DNA from: Leishmania donovani | Lineage: Eukaryota > Euglenozoa > Kinetoplastea > Trypanosomatida > Trypanosomatidae | Direction: 5' to 3' | NCBI RefSeq assembly: GCF_000227135.1 | Contig: NC_018250.1 | Location: 1-64,000 of the forward strand | DNA: 64,000 nucleotides | Shown: one piece after another, positions 8,892 through 17,925 of the stretch | Layout: the number at the start of each line of letters is the position of its first letter | Numbering within the stretch: position 1 is the first letter of the stretch | The notes under the pieces: model-generated | Told to the model about the DNA's origin: nothing | The model's database searches: none | Seen by the model: only the letters and a program-made list of their open reading frames with translations | Translations under genes and position numbers: made by a program

Positions 8892-10325
8892 ATGAACGCT
8901 GACTGGACGCTGCCGCTCCGCAAGGTGCCTGTCCACGCCACCAAGGACCCCTCTGTCGCGTGGAACACGGTACACCTATGCTATGAGCAGACGTTTTTCG
9001 GTCAAATCACGAGTCTGCGCTACAATCACGCTGGCTCGTTGCTTGGAGGCACTTCCACAAACCAATTTGCACTCCTGCGTGTCCCCCAGACGGATGGCGT
9101 AGTGGTGAACGAACAGACGGAGCGCAAGAACTACTCCGTCCGCTTTCGCGAGGATGACAAGCTTTACATTCAAGCTGTGGACCAAAGGGTGATTTTGCGG
9201 TCCTCGGAGACCGCGTTCGAGCGGCAGTATCTAGGGCATTCGCGGGATGTGCGCTCCGCCATCTTTATTGGCCGACATAACTTTGCGTCTGCAAGCGACG
9301 ACACGACGGTGAAGCTGTGGGATCTGATGAGTGACGATGATCTCGGTACGGCTCGGATTCACGCTGACTACGTGCGCTGTCTTGAGCCATACGCTGGTGG
9401 CTCGTTCTTTAGCGGCTCCTACGATCACCGAGTGAACTTGTGGGATCCTCGCACCGGCATGGCCGCGCCGCTGCAAACCTCGGGGGACGTCATTACCCAA
9501 GCCGTGGAGGCGCTCTGCTTCGTACCGAGTGAGGAGATTGTGGCTGTTGGTGCCGGCGATCGCGTCGTCGTCTTTGACCCACGCAAGGGCCTTAGTACGC
9601 CGTTGTTTCAGGGCTCGTTTCACACCAAGTCAGTCGTCGCGGTCGCCTACTCGCAAAAGCTGCGCAGTCTCCTCACGGGATCTCTGGATTGTCGTGTGAA
9701 AATGTTCTCGCTTGACGGCAGTGAGCTGCGCTGCATTGCGAACAAGCGCTTTGAAAACGGTGTGACATCGCTGGCGGTGCACCCTGGGTCGACGGAGTAC
9801 GCCGTGGGCAGCACAACAGGCGAGCTCAACGTGTATCGCTTCAGGAAGGCGGACATGGATAAAGAAGATGCTTCCGAGGAGCTCGTTCTGGACAAGAAGA
9901 CGCGGTCGAAGGAGCAGGTGCTGCAAGACAAGATGAAAGAAGTGCAGTTTGAGTTGGGAAGCTACCAGTACGGCAAAGCGCTCAAGACTGCGTTGTACTC
10001 CCGACATCCCGATGTCCTCGTTTCCACATTTGAGGAGCTTGTGCGTCGAGGCGCGGTGCACGTCGCGCTGAACAACCAAAACGACCGCACCATTGTGCGC
10101 GTTCTTCGCTTTGCCACTCACTACGTCGAAAAGCCGCAGTTCACGGACACAATGCTCGTCGTGTTCGAGACCGTTTTCGATATCTATAGCGCCTATGTGG
10201 GCAAAAGTGCCTTCTTTCACCGGGAGATTCTGAATGCGCAAAAGAAGATCGGCGCGTCGCTTGCGGTGATGCAGCGCATGGAAAGGAGTATGGGCATCAT
10301 GGAGATGATCGTGCATTCGGAATAG
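8892..10325 (+). CDS. UTP15: UTP15, U3 snoRNP/SSU-processome WD40 protein
   Basis: A 477-residue protein acting in the nucleolus in early 18S rRNA processing as part of the t-UTP/UTP-A subcomplex. WD40 repeats fill roughly residues 35-300: 'DDTTVKLWD', 'HADYVRCL', 'GSYDHRVNLWD' and 'LLTGSLDCRVKMFS' match UTP15 blades closely. Residues about 330-470 form the UTP15 C-terminal domain, with 'RHPDVLVSTFEELVRRG', 'TIVRVLRF', 'VFDIYSAYVG' and the ending 'MGIMEMIV' corresponding to human 'LGMMDML'. Length is near the usual 510-520. Start ATG 8892 follows AG 8884-8885 by 6 bases; an in-frame ATG at 8667 would add 75 residues of low-complexity hydrophobic sequence and is not favoured. Confidence 0.93.
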   Translation: MNADWTLPLRKVPVHATKDPSVAWNTVHLCYEQTFFGQITSLRYNHAGSLLGGTSTNQFALLRVPQTDGVVVNEQTERKNYSVRFREDDKLYIQAVDQRVILRSSETAFERQYLGHSRDVRSAIFIGRHNFASASDDTTVKLWDLMSDDDLGTARIHADYVRCLEPYAGGSFFSGSYDHRVNLWDPRTGMAAPLQTSGDVITQAVEALCFVPSEEIVAVGAGDRVVVFDPRKGLSTPLFQGSFHTKSVVAVAYSQKLRSLLTGSLDCRVKMFSLDGSELRCIANKRFENGVTSLAVHPGSTEYAVGSTTGELNVYRFRKADMDKEDASEELVLDKKTRSKEQVLQDKMKEVQFELGSYQYGKALKTALYSRHPDVLVSTFEELVRRGAVHVALNNQNDRTIVRVLRFATHYVEKPQFTDTMLVVFETVFDIYSAYVGKSAFFHREILNAQKKIGASLAVMQRMERSMGIMEMIVHSE

Positions 10326-11108
10326 GGGCGAGGGCAAGACGTTGCACTTGCGTGGATGGCAATGCTAGCCAGCCGCGCCCCTCACACTATCCCCTTACTC
10401 GTCGATGTCGGATAAGGGTCAGTAAGTGTAATGAATCGTAATGGGTCGTTCAACTGGTTGCATACACCGAGGACAAGCAGCGACAACAGAAGAAGCTCAT
10501 TGTCTGGCACGACAAGGAAAAAAGCAGCAGAGTAGTGCAGAGGTCGGTGACGATCCGGGTGGCAGTATCATCACTCAAAACACTTTTTTTTGCGTCAGGA
10601 GGCAAGGGAGACGGCTGCGTCTTCGATCAAGTTAACCGCCTATTTCAGGAAATGGGGAAGGTCACTCACGCACAGACAATCATCTGCGTCGTGAGTGTGG
10701 CTTGGGCTCGTTTTCTTTCCGGGATGCTGACGTCTGTCACGCGTTAAGGCGTTGCTAATGCATAAAGGCGCCTCACGTGCGAGGCTTGAAGGCGGTGGAG
10801 CGGCGAGGAAGCGGAGGAGAGCGATTCGACTTATGTTCGGATGACAGTTCAATCCTGCCCTACTGTCTCTCGGCCTGCGTGTATTTCGCCACACATATCT
10901 CTCTCACACTTTTCTTCTCCTATCTATGCTTTATTTTTCTTTTTTTATCGTTTTGTTTGGTGGGGGGGAGGATTGGATGGATTTGCATAGAGTTGTGAGT
11001 TCATTTTTGGCTACCCGTCTTTCTCTCCGAGTCACCAAAATACGCATCTTCTACTCCTTCCTTCTCTTCATACTTCTACCGCGCGCACGTCACCTCAAAG
11101 CAAACACG
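10326..11108. other. Intergenic spacer
   Basis: No gene seen. Pyrimidine-rich sequence at 10860-10950 and 11010-11085 leads to AG 11099-11100 immediately before the peroxiredoxin ATG. Confidence 0.55.
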
Positions 11109-11789
11109 ATGCTCCGCCGTCTTCCCACCAGCTGCTTCCTGAAGCGCTCGCAGTTCCGCGGGTTCGCGGCTACGTCGCCGCTTTTGAATCTGGACTATCA
11201 GATGTACCGTACAGCGACTGTCCGTGAAGCTGCGCCACAGTTTTCCGGCCAGGCTGTCGTGAATGGTGCAATTAAGGAGATAAACATGAACGACTACAAG
11301 GGCAAGTACATTGTGCTGTTTTTCTATCCGATGGACTTCACCTTCGTTTGCCCGACCGAGATCATTGCGTTTTCGGATCGCCACGCCGACTTTGAGAAGC
11401 TAAACACGCAGGTTGTTGCGGTGTCGTGCGATTCGGTGTACTCTCACCTGGCGTGGGTGAACACGCCACGCAAAAAGGGTGGCCTCGGTGAAATGCACAT
11501 CCCCGTACTGGCGGACAAGTCGATGGAGATCGCTCGTGACTATGGTGTGCTGATCGAGGAATCCGGTATCGCTCTTCGAGGGCTCTTTATCATCGACAAG
11601 AAGGGCATCCTGCGCCACTCAACGATAAATGACCTTCCTGTGGGCCGCAACGTGGACGAGGCACTGCGCGTGCTGGAGGCTTTCCAGTACGCGGACGAGA
11701 ATGGAGATGCGATCCCGTGCGGATGGAAGCCTGGACAGCCCACGCTGGACACCACAAAAGCAGGCGAGTTTTTCGAGAAGAACATGTGA
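11109..11789 (+). CDS. mTXNPx: Mitochondrial tryparedoxin peroxidase (2-Cys peroxiredoxin)
   Basis: A 226-residue typical 2-Cys peroxiredoxin that reduces H2O2 and organic hydroperoxides using tryparedoxin/trypanothione. The N-terminal ~25 residues (MLRRLPTSCFLKRSQFRGFA) form an amphipathic Arg-rich presequence with no acids, indicating mitochondrial import. The peroxidatic cysteine is C81 in 'FTFVCPTE'; the resolving cysteine is C204 in 'AIPCGW', the IPC variant known to distinguish mitochondrial from cytosolic (VCP) trypanosomatid enzymes. A GGLG loop (about 124-127) is present, but the C-terminus ends FFEKNM, so the Tyr-Phe motif linked to hyperoxidation sensitivity is not intact. In Leishmania the mitochondrial enzyme is also known as a chaperone. 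The frame is open further upstream but through pyrimidine tract; ATG 11109 follows AG 11099-11100. Confidence 0.96.
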   Translation: MLRRLPTSCFLKRSQFRGFAATSPLLNLDYQMYRTATVREAAPQFSGQAVVNGAIKEINMNDYKGKYIVLFFYPMDFTFVCPTEIIAFSDRHADFEKLNTQVVAVSCDSVYSHLAWVNTPRKKGGLGEMHIPVLADKSMEIARDYGVLIEESGIALRGLFIIDKKGILRHSTINDLPVGRNVDEALRVLEAFQYADENGDAIPCGWKPGQPTLDTTKAGEFFEKNM

Positions 11790-12600
11790 TGTCTTTCACC
11801 TATACACATGCTTTATATATTCTCGGCTCTCCTCCTGAGAGAGGAAAGAAAGCTTTTTTTGAAAGAAAAACGTAACGCGCTGATAGGGGAGAGAAACAAA
11901 AACAACCGCAGCCGAGACATTTTTTCGAGGAGGTAGAGAAAACCCATCGGTGTCTAGAAGGCAATACCGCACTGTGGGACAGTGACAGAGGTCGGAGAGG
12001 AGAGAGGGGGAAGCTAAAGTGAGTGCTGCATCATGTGTGCATGTCTCTCTGGCTGCTTCTCAACTTTTCGTTCCGGCTTTCACTCGACTGTGCCCCTGCT
12101 TCAGACCTTCTTCTTGGGATCATTCGACGTGTCTTTCTTTTGGCACTTTTTCTTTTATCAGTGACTGATACGGACGCTGTGCTGCAGAGAATCAAGAGGA
12201 AAAGCAGAAAAAGCGGCAGGGCGTGGATGGCCAATCCTTTAGTTGCGTCTTTCAGTGGTGCCTCTCTAAGTGGCGGAGTGACTGCACGTGATGGATGACG
12301 TAGCACAATAAGCACCCCCAGTCGACAGATCAAACAGTCACCGTGCTTTTTTAATATCCTTGCGCAAACTCCTGTTTTGGGGCGCGCTGAATGCGAGCTT
12401 TTGAGCTCCACTTGTTCCTCATCAAACGACTACACTTCCGACCTTTCTTGTTCCTTTTTTCTCTCACTTCTGTGGCACCTGTGTTCTTGCTCTCCGCCGT
12501 TGTCAACTTCAACAGGAGGAGAAACCACTCTGCCTGTAGAAATCACGAGTCAGTGGGGGAAAAAGGAGACGAGGTGCCAAGTGCCTTTTCGCCGATCGGA
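11790..12600. other. Intergenic spacer
   Basis: No gene seen. The pyrimidine tract at 12430-12500 followed by AG 12514-12515 is the probable spliced-leader site for the cyclophilin. A purine-rich stretch occurs at 11835-12015. Confidence 0.55.
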
Positions 12601-13491
12601 ATGTCTCGTATGAGCGTCCCGCCGAAGGCCGGGCAGCGCCCCGGCATTGCTGTTGAGAAGGCGACCAATCCAAAGGTATTTTTCGATATCAGCATTGACA
12701 ACAAGGCAGCCGGGCGCATGGTCATGGAGCTGTACGCCGACACAGTTCCCAAGACGGTCGAGAATTTCCGGGCTCTCTGCACGGGGGAGAAAGGCAAGGG
12801 CCGCAGCGGCAAGCCCCTGCATTATAAGAACAGCGTGTTTCACCGCGTCATCCCGAACTTCATGATCCAAGGCGGCGACTTTACCCGGGGAAACGGCACA
12901 GGCGGCGAGTCTATCTATGGCACCACCTTCCGGGATGAGTCGTTTTCTGGGAAAGCCGGCCGGCACACTGGGCTGGGGTGTCTGTCCATGGCCAACGCAG
13001 GTCCCAATACGAACGGGTCACAGTTTTTCATTTGCACTGCTGCAACCCCGTGGCTCGACGGCAAGCACGTTGTCTTTGGCCGTGTCATCGATGGTCTTGA
13101 CGTTGTGAAGAAAGTTGAGCGACTGGGATCGTCTTCCGGGAAGCCGCGCAGTCGCATCGTGGTGTCTGACTGCGGTGAGTTGGCGGCTGATAAATCTAAG
13201 GAACAGCGGCAACACCAGCGGCAACATCAGCCAGCGAAGGCATCTGCGGACATGAAGCATGCCGCGGACAAGAAGGCCGTTGCGGAGAAGAAGTTGATAG
13301 TGTCTTCTCCAGCAGCCGAGGGGCAGAGGGCTCTCTCTGCAAAGAAAGAGGCACCACCTCAGGTTGCCGCACCAAGTGAGACGAAGAAGCGCATGCGCGA
13401 GGTGGACGAGGACGAGGCGCGAATGACTCGACTTCGTGAGAAAAAGGCAAAATTGGCCGCCCTGCGCTCCAGCGCTGTGGGGAACGAATAA
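12601..13491 (+). CDS. Cyclophilin-type peptidyl-prolyl isomerase with basic C-terminal tail
   Basis: A 296-residue protein. Residues about 24-195 are a complete cyclophilin domain: 'VFFDISI', 'FHRVIPNFMIQGGDF' (catalytic Arg and Phe present), 'MANAGPNTNGSQFFI' and 'TPWLDGKHVVFG' (the cyclosporin-contacting Trp retained). The insert 'GRSGKPLHY' between the first helix and the catalytic strand is the divergent-loop type. The last ~100 residues are Lys/Gln/Ala/Glu rich with clusters such as 'KKRMREVDEDEARM' and 'REKKAKL', suggesting a nuclear protein. The start MSRMSVP at 12601 is the first ATG after AG 12514-12515; MSVP at 12610 is the alternative. An upstream in-frame ATG at 12391 would add a hydrophobic segment encoded by the pyrimidine tract and is rejected. 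Confidence 0.93.
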   Translation: MSRMSVPPKAGQRPGIAVEKATNPKVFFDISIDNKAAGRMVMELYADTVPKTVENFRALCTGEKGKGRSGKPLHYKNSVFHRVIPNFMIQGGDFTRGNGTGGESIYGTTFRDESFSGKAGRHTGLGCLSMANAGPNTNGSQFFICTAATPWLDGKHVVFGRVIDGLDVVKKVERLGSSSGKPRSRIVVSDCGELAADKSKEQRQHQRQHQPAKASADMKHAADKKAVAEKKLIVSSPAAEGQRALSAKKEAPPQVAAPSETKKRMREVDEDEARMTRLREKKAKLAALRSSAVGNE

Positions 13492-14065
13492 CTGCGAGCT
13501 TTAGCGACTGACCTGATTAACTATCTTCTAGGTGATTCTTGTGTAGCGTCTCCCTTCGAAGTTTTAATGAAAGAGCAGAGATCCGGTTAATAGGAGCCGC
13601 GCCTCGATAAAAGATAACGAAAAAAGAATCCATCAAGCGCCAGAGCGCCTTCCTTGTGGGGTGTTGAATGAATTAACGGTAAAGTGGCGGCACGCTGGGC
13701 CGAGGATCTAGCGGGCGACGCTCGGATGACAGTTGCTGGGCTTCTACCACGTGATGCCAGAGACGTGGCACCATTGCACCGGTGACAAACGGAGGGTGCC
13801 AGCTCGCACTCTGAGGCTGGCGGTGACGTACCCGCCATCTACCTCTTTTAGCATCCTTTCGTTGTTCTCCTTCCTTTATTTCTACTTTTGCCTTTTTTTC
13901 TCGGCTCACCGCACATTGCACAAATATGGTCTTGTTTGTGCTCTTTTTCTTTTCACTTGGTGCGCCGTGTGACTTTCTTGGGAACGTGCACCGCAACTGC
14001 GTTGTTTCGGATCAGAAAACCTTGCAGGTACATCCTTCAGTTGCTGCCGCGATCACTCCGAGAAT
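13492..14065. other. Intergenic spacer
   Basis: No gene seen. A T-rich tract at 13845-13905 and 13940-13960, then AGs at 14014-14015 and 14026-14027, precede the gene at 14066. Confidence 0.5.
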
Positions 14066-14587
14066 ATGCTGCGTTGTGTGTCGAGAAGGCTGTGGTATCA
14101 GTTCAAGGACCTCAAAAGTAAGGTCGTCCTCGAAAAGCTCCGAAACTCAAAGCTGCAGGAAGGTGTCCACCCTTCTGACATTGATATGGAGGAGCTGGCA
14201 AGGGAAAGCGGCATTGCGCCGTCGAGTAGTGTCAATGTGCAGGACTTTATGCACGAGAAAGAGGCCGTGCTGGAGATGCTGCAGGATCAGCGACTGCGCC
14301 GCATAGCACGGCGCGAAGCGTTTCTGGAGTGGCAAGCTGGGCAGCGCGAAAAAGGCGCCGCTCACCGTCTTGTTCGCCAATCGCGCAAAGCAGAAAAGTA
14401 CAAGCGCCGCCACTACCATGCCACAAGTGGGCGAATGCTGCCGATATCTCTTTCTCCGGATGAAGCACCGCCAGGTCGCCGCATGCCAGTGTCAATGCCA
14501 AAGGCGTGCGTATCGTCTACCGAGTTTCTACGAGGAGGCCCGGCAGAAGATCGGCACGCCATACACCTCTCTTTGGCGAAGAAGTGA
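14066..14587 (+). CDS. Small basic hypothetical protein, possibly mitochondrial
   Basis: A 173-residue, strongly basic protein beginning MLRCVSRRLWYQFKDLK, an acid-free amphipathic start resembling a mitochondrial presequence. A central helical segment (about 60-120) carries 'EAVLEMLQDQRLRRIARREAF' type Arg-rich helices, followed by a Pro/Ser-rich tail. Size, charge and targeting-like start would fit a mitoribosomal or other organellar RNA-associated protein, but no named family is recognised; this is inference from composition only. The start is the first ATG after the predicted acceptor region. Confidence 0.75.
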   Translation: MLRCVSRRLWYQFKDLKSKVVLEKLRNSKLQEGVHPSDIDMEELARESGIAPSSSVNVQDFMHEKEAVLEMLQDQRLRRIARREAFLEWQAGQREKGAAHRLVRQSRKAEKYKRRHYHATSGRMLPISLSPDEAPPGRRMPVSMPKACVSSTEFLRGGPAEDRHAIHLSLAKK

Positions 14588-15093
14588 ATGCCGTCATCAG
14601 TACGTGTGCCGCTCTCCTTTCTGCAATATGTCCTTACACAAAATGTACTGTTCTAAAAGAAAAAAGGAGCAAGGATTGAAAGACTCCCTCTCATCTCTGC
14701 TTGCCGCTTTTTTTTTGAGGGCGGTGAGGGCCACCATTCCTTGCCGCACGACAAGGGACAGCATTTGTACAGATGTACAGGGAAGGGAAGGATCATGACT
14801 GCGAACGCAGCGGAAAGGAATGGGAAGGGGGATGCGAGGTGCGTTTTCCTGCTTCCTCTATGCTGTTCTGCTTTGTCTATGTGCGTCTCGTTTGCGTCTC
14901 TGTGACGGCAGAAGCCGCAGGAAGAGGTGCTCTCTTAGCGATTCTTTCGCTGGGCGCCTACTTGCACACGACTCTCGCTGCTTTTCATCCTTCTCTCATG
15001 TCGTCCTCTGCACGGCGCGCACACGTGAGTGCCGATGGACCTCTTTGCCCAGGGCAACACACCGTGCGATGCCCCTAGCCAAAAGAGCGTGCC
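14588..15093. other. Intergenic spacer
   Basis: No gene seen. Pyrimidine tracts at 14845-14890 and 14960-15005. A short out-of-frame ATG ORF (about 14 codons, from 15034) lies in the probable 5' UTR of the arginase-like gene. Confidence 0.5.
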
Positions 15094-16092
15094 ATGTTCA
15101 CCAAGTTCCTCTCACGCGTGAAGGCCTTGCCGCCGAGATCGGGGGACTGGGCTAACAAGTTGGGACCTGTTGCTCTCATGGGCTGCTCGGGCGGAGCACA
15201 CATGAGTTCGACGAAGCTTCTGAATCATTTCTACACGTCCCCGCGAGACTGCGACATGTATGCGGAGTTGACCTTCCATGAGCCCGGCCCTGTGGAATGT
15301 CCACCAGAGACAGTCATTTTTTTCCCTGTGATCCAGTGTGGTGAAATGCTGGATGACAAGGGTGAGCCTAGCGAGGCCAGCAAGGATGACTGGTATCTGG
15401 CGATGACAGAGGCCACGACAGAGTTGCTGGAGAAGGGCTACGTCCCGGTGAGCGTCGGCGGTGATGGCTCCGCGACGCTAGCTATGGTTGAGGCGTACAA
15501 GCGGCTCTTCCGGTCAAGCGAGGTGGTGCTGATTCACTGCTCTGCCAGACCATCGCTGGAGAAGGCGGAACAGCCGATTCGGGTATTGCTGGAGAAGGGC
15601 CTGTTGAAGGGTGTTGTCGAGATCGGTAATCGCTGTGTCTCGTCCGGTGACCGCAAGATCCGCAAGCAGCACAAGGTGATGTACATGGATATGCAAGCCA
15701 TATATGCAAAGGGTCTATTTTGCATTCGAGACATCCGCAATGACTATCCAGTCTTTTTGAGCATTGACGCTGATGTATTAGATCCCGCTTTTGCACCGGC
15801 CGTGGAGTCGCCCGTGCCAGGAGGTCTCTCTACGCGCGACCTGTTGCACATCATGACCGGCATTCGAGGGCCCAAGGTGGCTGGTATCGACATCCATGGG
15901 TACCACCCTAGTCTGGATATGTGCCGTAGCGATGGCGTTGGCCTGACCCAGATGGCGTTGACGAAGGTGTTGAAGGAGTCGATTGTCAAGGCGTACACCA
16001 TCTCCACACAGACTGCGGAGGAGGGTCTTGAGAGGGTGCGCCTGATGCAGCGACAAGGCACGCTGTCTGACAACCCATATCCTGATCACTGA
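15094..16092 (+). CDS. Arginase/agmatinase-superfamily protein lacking the Mn cluster ligands
   Basis: A 332-residue protein with the ureohydrolase (arginase/agmatinase/deacetylase) fold. The landmarks are recognisable but changed: the usual GGDHS is 'GGDGS' (122-126, His to Gly); the usual D-x-H-x-D is 'LIHCSARPS' (146-154), losing all three ligands; only 'SIDADVLDP' (223-231) keeps both Asp ligands D225 and D227. The Glu of the substrate-binding 'DIVEVNP' is replaced ('IDIHGYHP', 265-272). Four of six metal ligands are thus absent, so hydrolysis of arginine or agmatine is unlikely. T. brucei encodes a structurally characterised arginase-like protein evolved without a binuclear manganese cluster; this is most likely its orthologue. 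A basic N-terminus (MFTKFLSRVKALPPR) is present. Annotations as agmatinase would be misleading. Confidence 0.9.
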   Translation: MFTKFLSRVKALPPRSGDWANKLGPVALMGCSGGAHMSSTKLLNHFYTSPRDCDMYAELTFHEPGPVECPPETVIFFPVIQCGEMLDDKGEPSEASKDDWYLAMTEATTELLEKGYVPVSVGGDGSATLAMVEAYKRLFRSSEVVLIHCSARPSLEKAEQPIRVLLEKGLLKGVVEIGNRCVSSGDRKIRKQHKVMYMDMQAIYAKGLFCIRDIRNDYPVFLSIDADVLDPAFAPAVESPVPGGLSTRDLLHIMTGIRGPKVAGIDIHGYHPSLDMCRSDGVGLTQMALTKVLKESIVKAYTISTQTAEEGLERVRLMQRQGTLSDNPYPDH

Positions 16093-16665
16093 TGTGCCGC
16101 GTTCCTGCTGTACGTGCCACCCTGTAAATACTTTTGCGTTGTAGGCTCTTATGGATTTTTTGTGGTATCCACAGAAAGCGTGCCCGGTTCTTGCCTTTTT
16201 TTGTTGATTGAGGCAGCGCAGTGCATCTCTGCACCGCTGAAACTGGTCCACCTCTGTGGTACCGCCGCTGCTTCACGTGGTGCCGGCTCTTTGTTGTTTA
16301 TGTGAGCAGCGGAGGGCCAGGCCAGGAGGTGATGATGGCAAACACGGCATCCGTTTGATGGCGTGCATGTTCACATGAGATCGCTGCGAATAGGCGGCGT
16401 ATCTGCATGAGAGGTTTTGTTTTTGCTGCGCAGCTCCACATACACCATGATATTTTCTCCTCTTTTCGCTTTTATCTCGTTTCGCAACTGCCTGCCGGGT
16501 CCTGCTTCGCGGTGCCCGTCACTCTCTGATACATCGGTATAGAGAAAGCATTTTTCTATCTTTGCTCGATATCCACAGCGCTTAGTCGGGTTCAGTCGCA
16601 AGAACTGAAGCGTGCACACACACACACACACAGAGACACAACAATAACACATTCACAAAGGCGCG
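16093..16665. other. Intergenic spacer with CA microsatellite
   Basis: No gene seen. It contains a (CA)n run at 16615-16632 close to the next start, and pyrimidine stretches at 16440-16480. Confidence 0.55.
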
Positions 16666-17925
16666 ATGTCAGACGGAGCGATAGTCCCGCGCGAAGACTC
16701 GCCGCAGTCGATCTCTGAGGAGCTGGAGCGTCGTCGAAGCGAAGCTCGAAACTTGGAACTGCGGGTCTCGCGAAAGGAAGCGGAGCTCCAGCGCGCCAAG
16801 GAGGAGCAGGAGCTGTTGAAGGAGATGCGCACAATGAACGAGATGATCATTCGAAAGAAGGAAAGGCAGCTCAGCGAGGGAGTGGCAAGTGGCGTGAAAA
16901 TTTCTCCCGAGTCGCTAGCGGAGCTGAATGCGCTGGGGGATGCGCTGAGGTTGGAGAACCGCAAGACGGTGGAGCTCCAGAGCGAGGCTGACGTCACTTC
17001 GCATCAGATGGAGGAGGTGGAACGCTCGCTGGAGAACACCGAGAAACAGCTTCTGGAGGCAAAGCGCTCCACTGGGTGGGATGTCGACCGCAATTCTGCA
17101 CGCACGGAAACCGCCATGGAGAGTGAGTTCAAGGAAAAGAAGAGGCAGCTTTCCTCCCTGGCCTCAGAACAGCGTACTATCTCGGAGTTGTCTGAGCGAC
17201 TGAAGCAACAGGCTGAGGAGCTTCAGGCCAAGGTTGACGCTGCCGAGGATATGGACGAGCGCTTCGCAGAGGCTGAGGAGGAGCTGCGTCAGGCAAACAT
17301 GCGCTATAGGGAGTTGATAGAGGAAGTCAAGAGTAACGAGCGCATTCAAAAGAAAACAGAGCGCGTGCTGACGGTGGCAAACACGCAGAACAAGTACAAG
17401 TGCATCCGGCAACTGGAGGGGGAAAAGAGGGTGTTGCACAATAACCTCTCCAAGCTGCGCGAGACCAACGTGAGCAACTCCAGGTCCATCCTTTCTCTCG
17501 AGGTCCGCTTGCGACAGCTGGAGACCCGGCTGGAGGCCGTCAACGGATTTCTTCGTGAGGTCTTCGCCGAGGTGGAGGATGACGAGCCCATGGAAGATGT
17601 GCCAGAGGGTGCAGTGGAGGTGCCGCTGGCCCAGTTCGAGGAACTGAGTGCGGCACTCGAGCTTTCCCGCGAGACAGTGGCGCAACGCGACGATCAGCTA
17701 GATGAGCATGACTGCAAGATCGAGCAAATGGAACGGAAGGTTGTGATCTTGCAGAACGCCATCGCGTCCCGCGAGGTCTCCGCACAAGTGCAGGCCCGTG
17801 GAAGGGACAGGCAACAGCGCAGCATGTACGCGAGCCACTCACGGCGGCGGTCGCAGCTGCGGACGGAGCGCGATCAGCTCGCTGTGGAAAACACGGTGCT
17901 GCGGAATCGACTTGAGTTGTTGTAG
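16666..17925 (+). CDS. Coiled-coil protein
   Basis: A 419-residue protein almost entirely predicted as alpha-helical coiled coil from heptad-like Leu/Glu/Lys/Gln spacing (about 15-400), with a short acidic break around 300-312 ('EVEDDEPMEDVPEG') and a basic Arg/Ser-rich patch near 385-398 ('SHSRRRSQLRTERD'). No motor, kinase or membrane motif is visible. Such proteins in trypanosomatids are commonly cytoskeletal, flagellar or basal-body components, but nothing here proves location. The start MSDGAIVPRED is the first ATG after a (CA)n leader. It is the last gene before a 1.5-kb gene-free stretch. Confidence 0.88.
   Translation: MSDGAIVPREDSPQSISEELERRRSEARNLELRVSRKEAELQRAKEEQELLKEMRTMNEMIIRKKERQLSEGVASGVKISPESLAELNALGDALRLENRKTVELQSEADVTSHQMEEVERSLENTEKQLLEAKRSTGWDVDRNSARTETAMESEFKEKKRQLSSLASEQRTISELSERLKQQAEELQAKVDAAEDMDERFAEAEEELRQANMRYRELIEEVKSNERIQKKTERVLTVANTQNKYKCIRQLEGEKRVLHNNLSKLRETNVSNSRSILSLEVRLRQLETRLEAVNGFLREVFAEVEDDEPMEDVPEGAVEVPLAQFEELSAALELSRETVAQRDDQLDEHDCKIEQMERKVVILQNAIASREVSAQVQARGRDRQQRSMYASHSRRRSQLRTERDQLAVENTVLRNRLELL

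Noticed and set aside
12391..12600. N-terminal extension of the cyclophilin with a hydrophobic, signal-like segment
   Set aside because: The hydrophobic run is the translation of the polypyrimidine tract; the acceptor AG 12514-12515 removes it from the mRNA.
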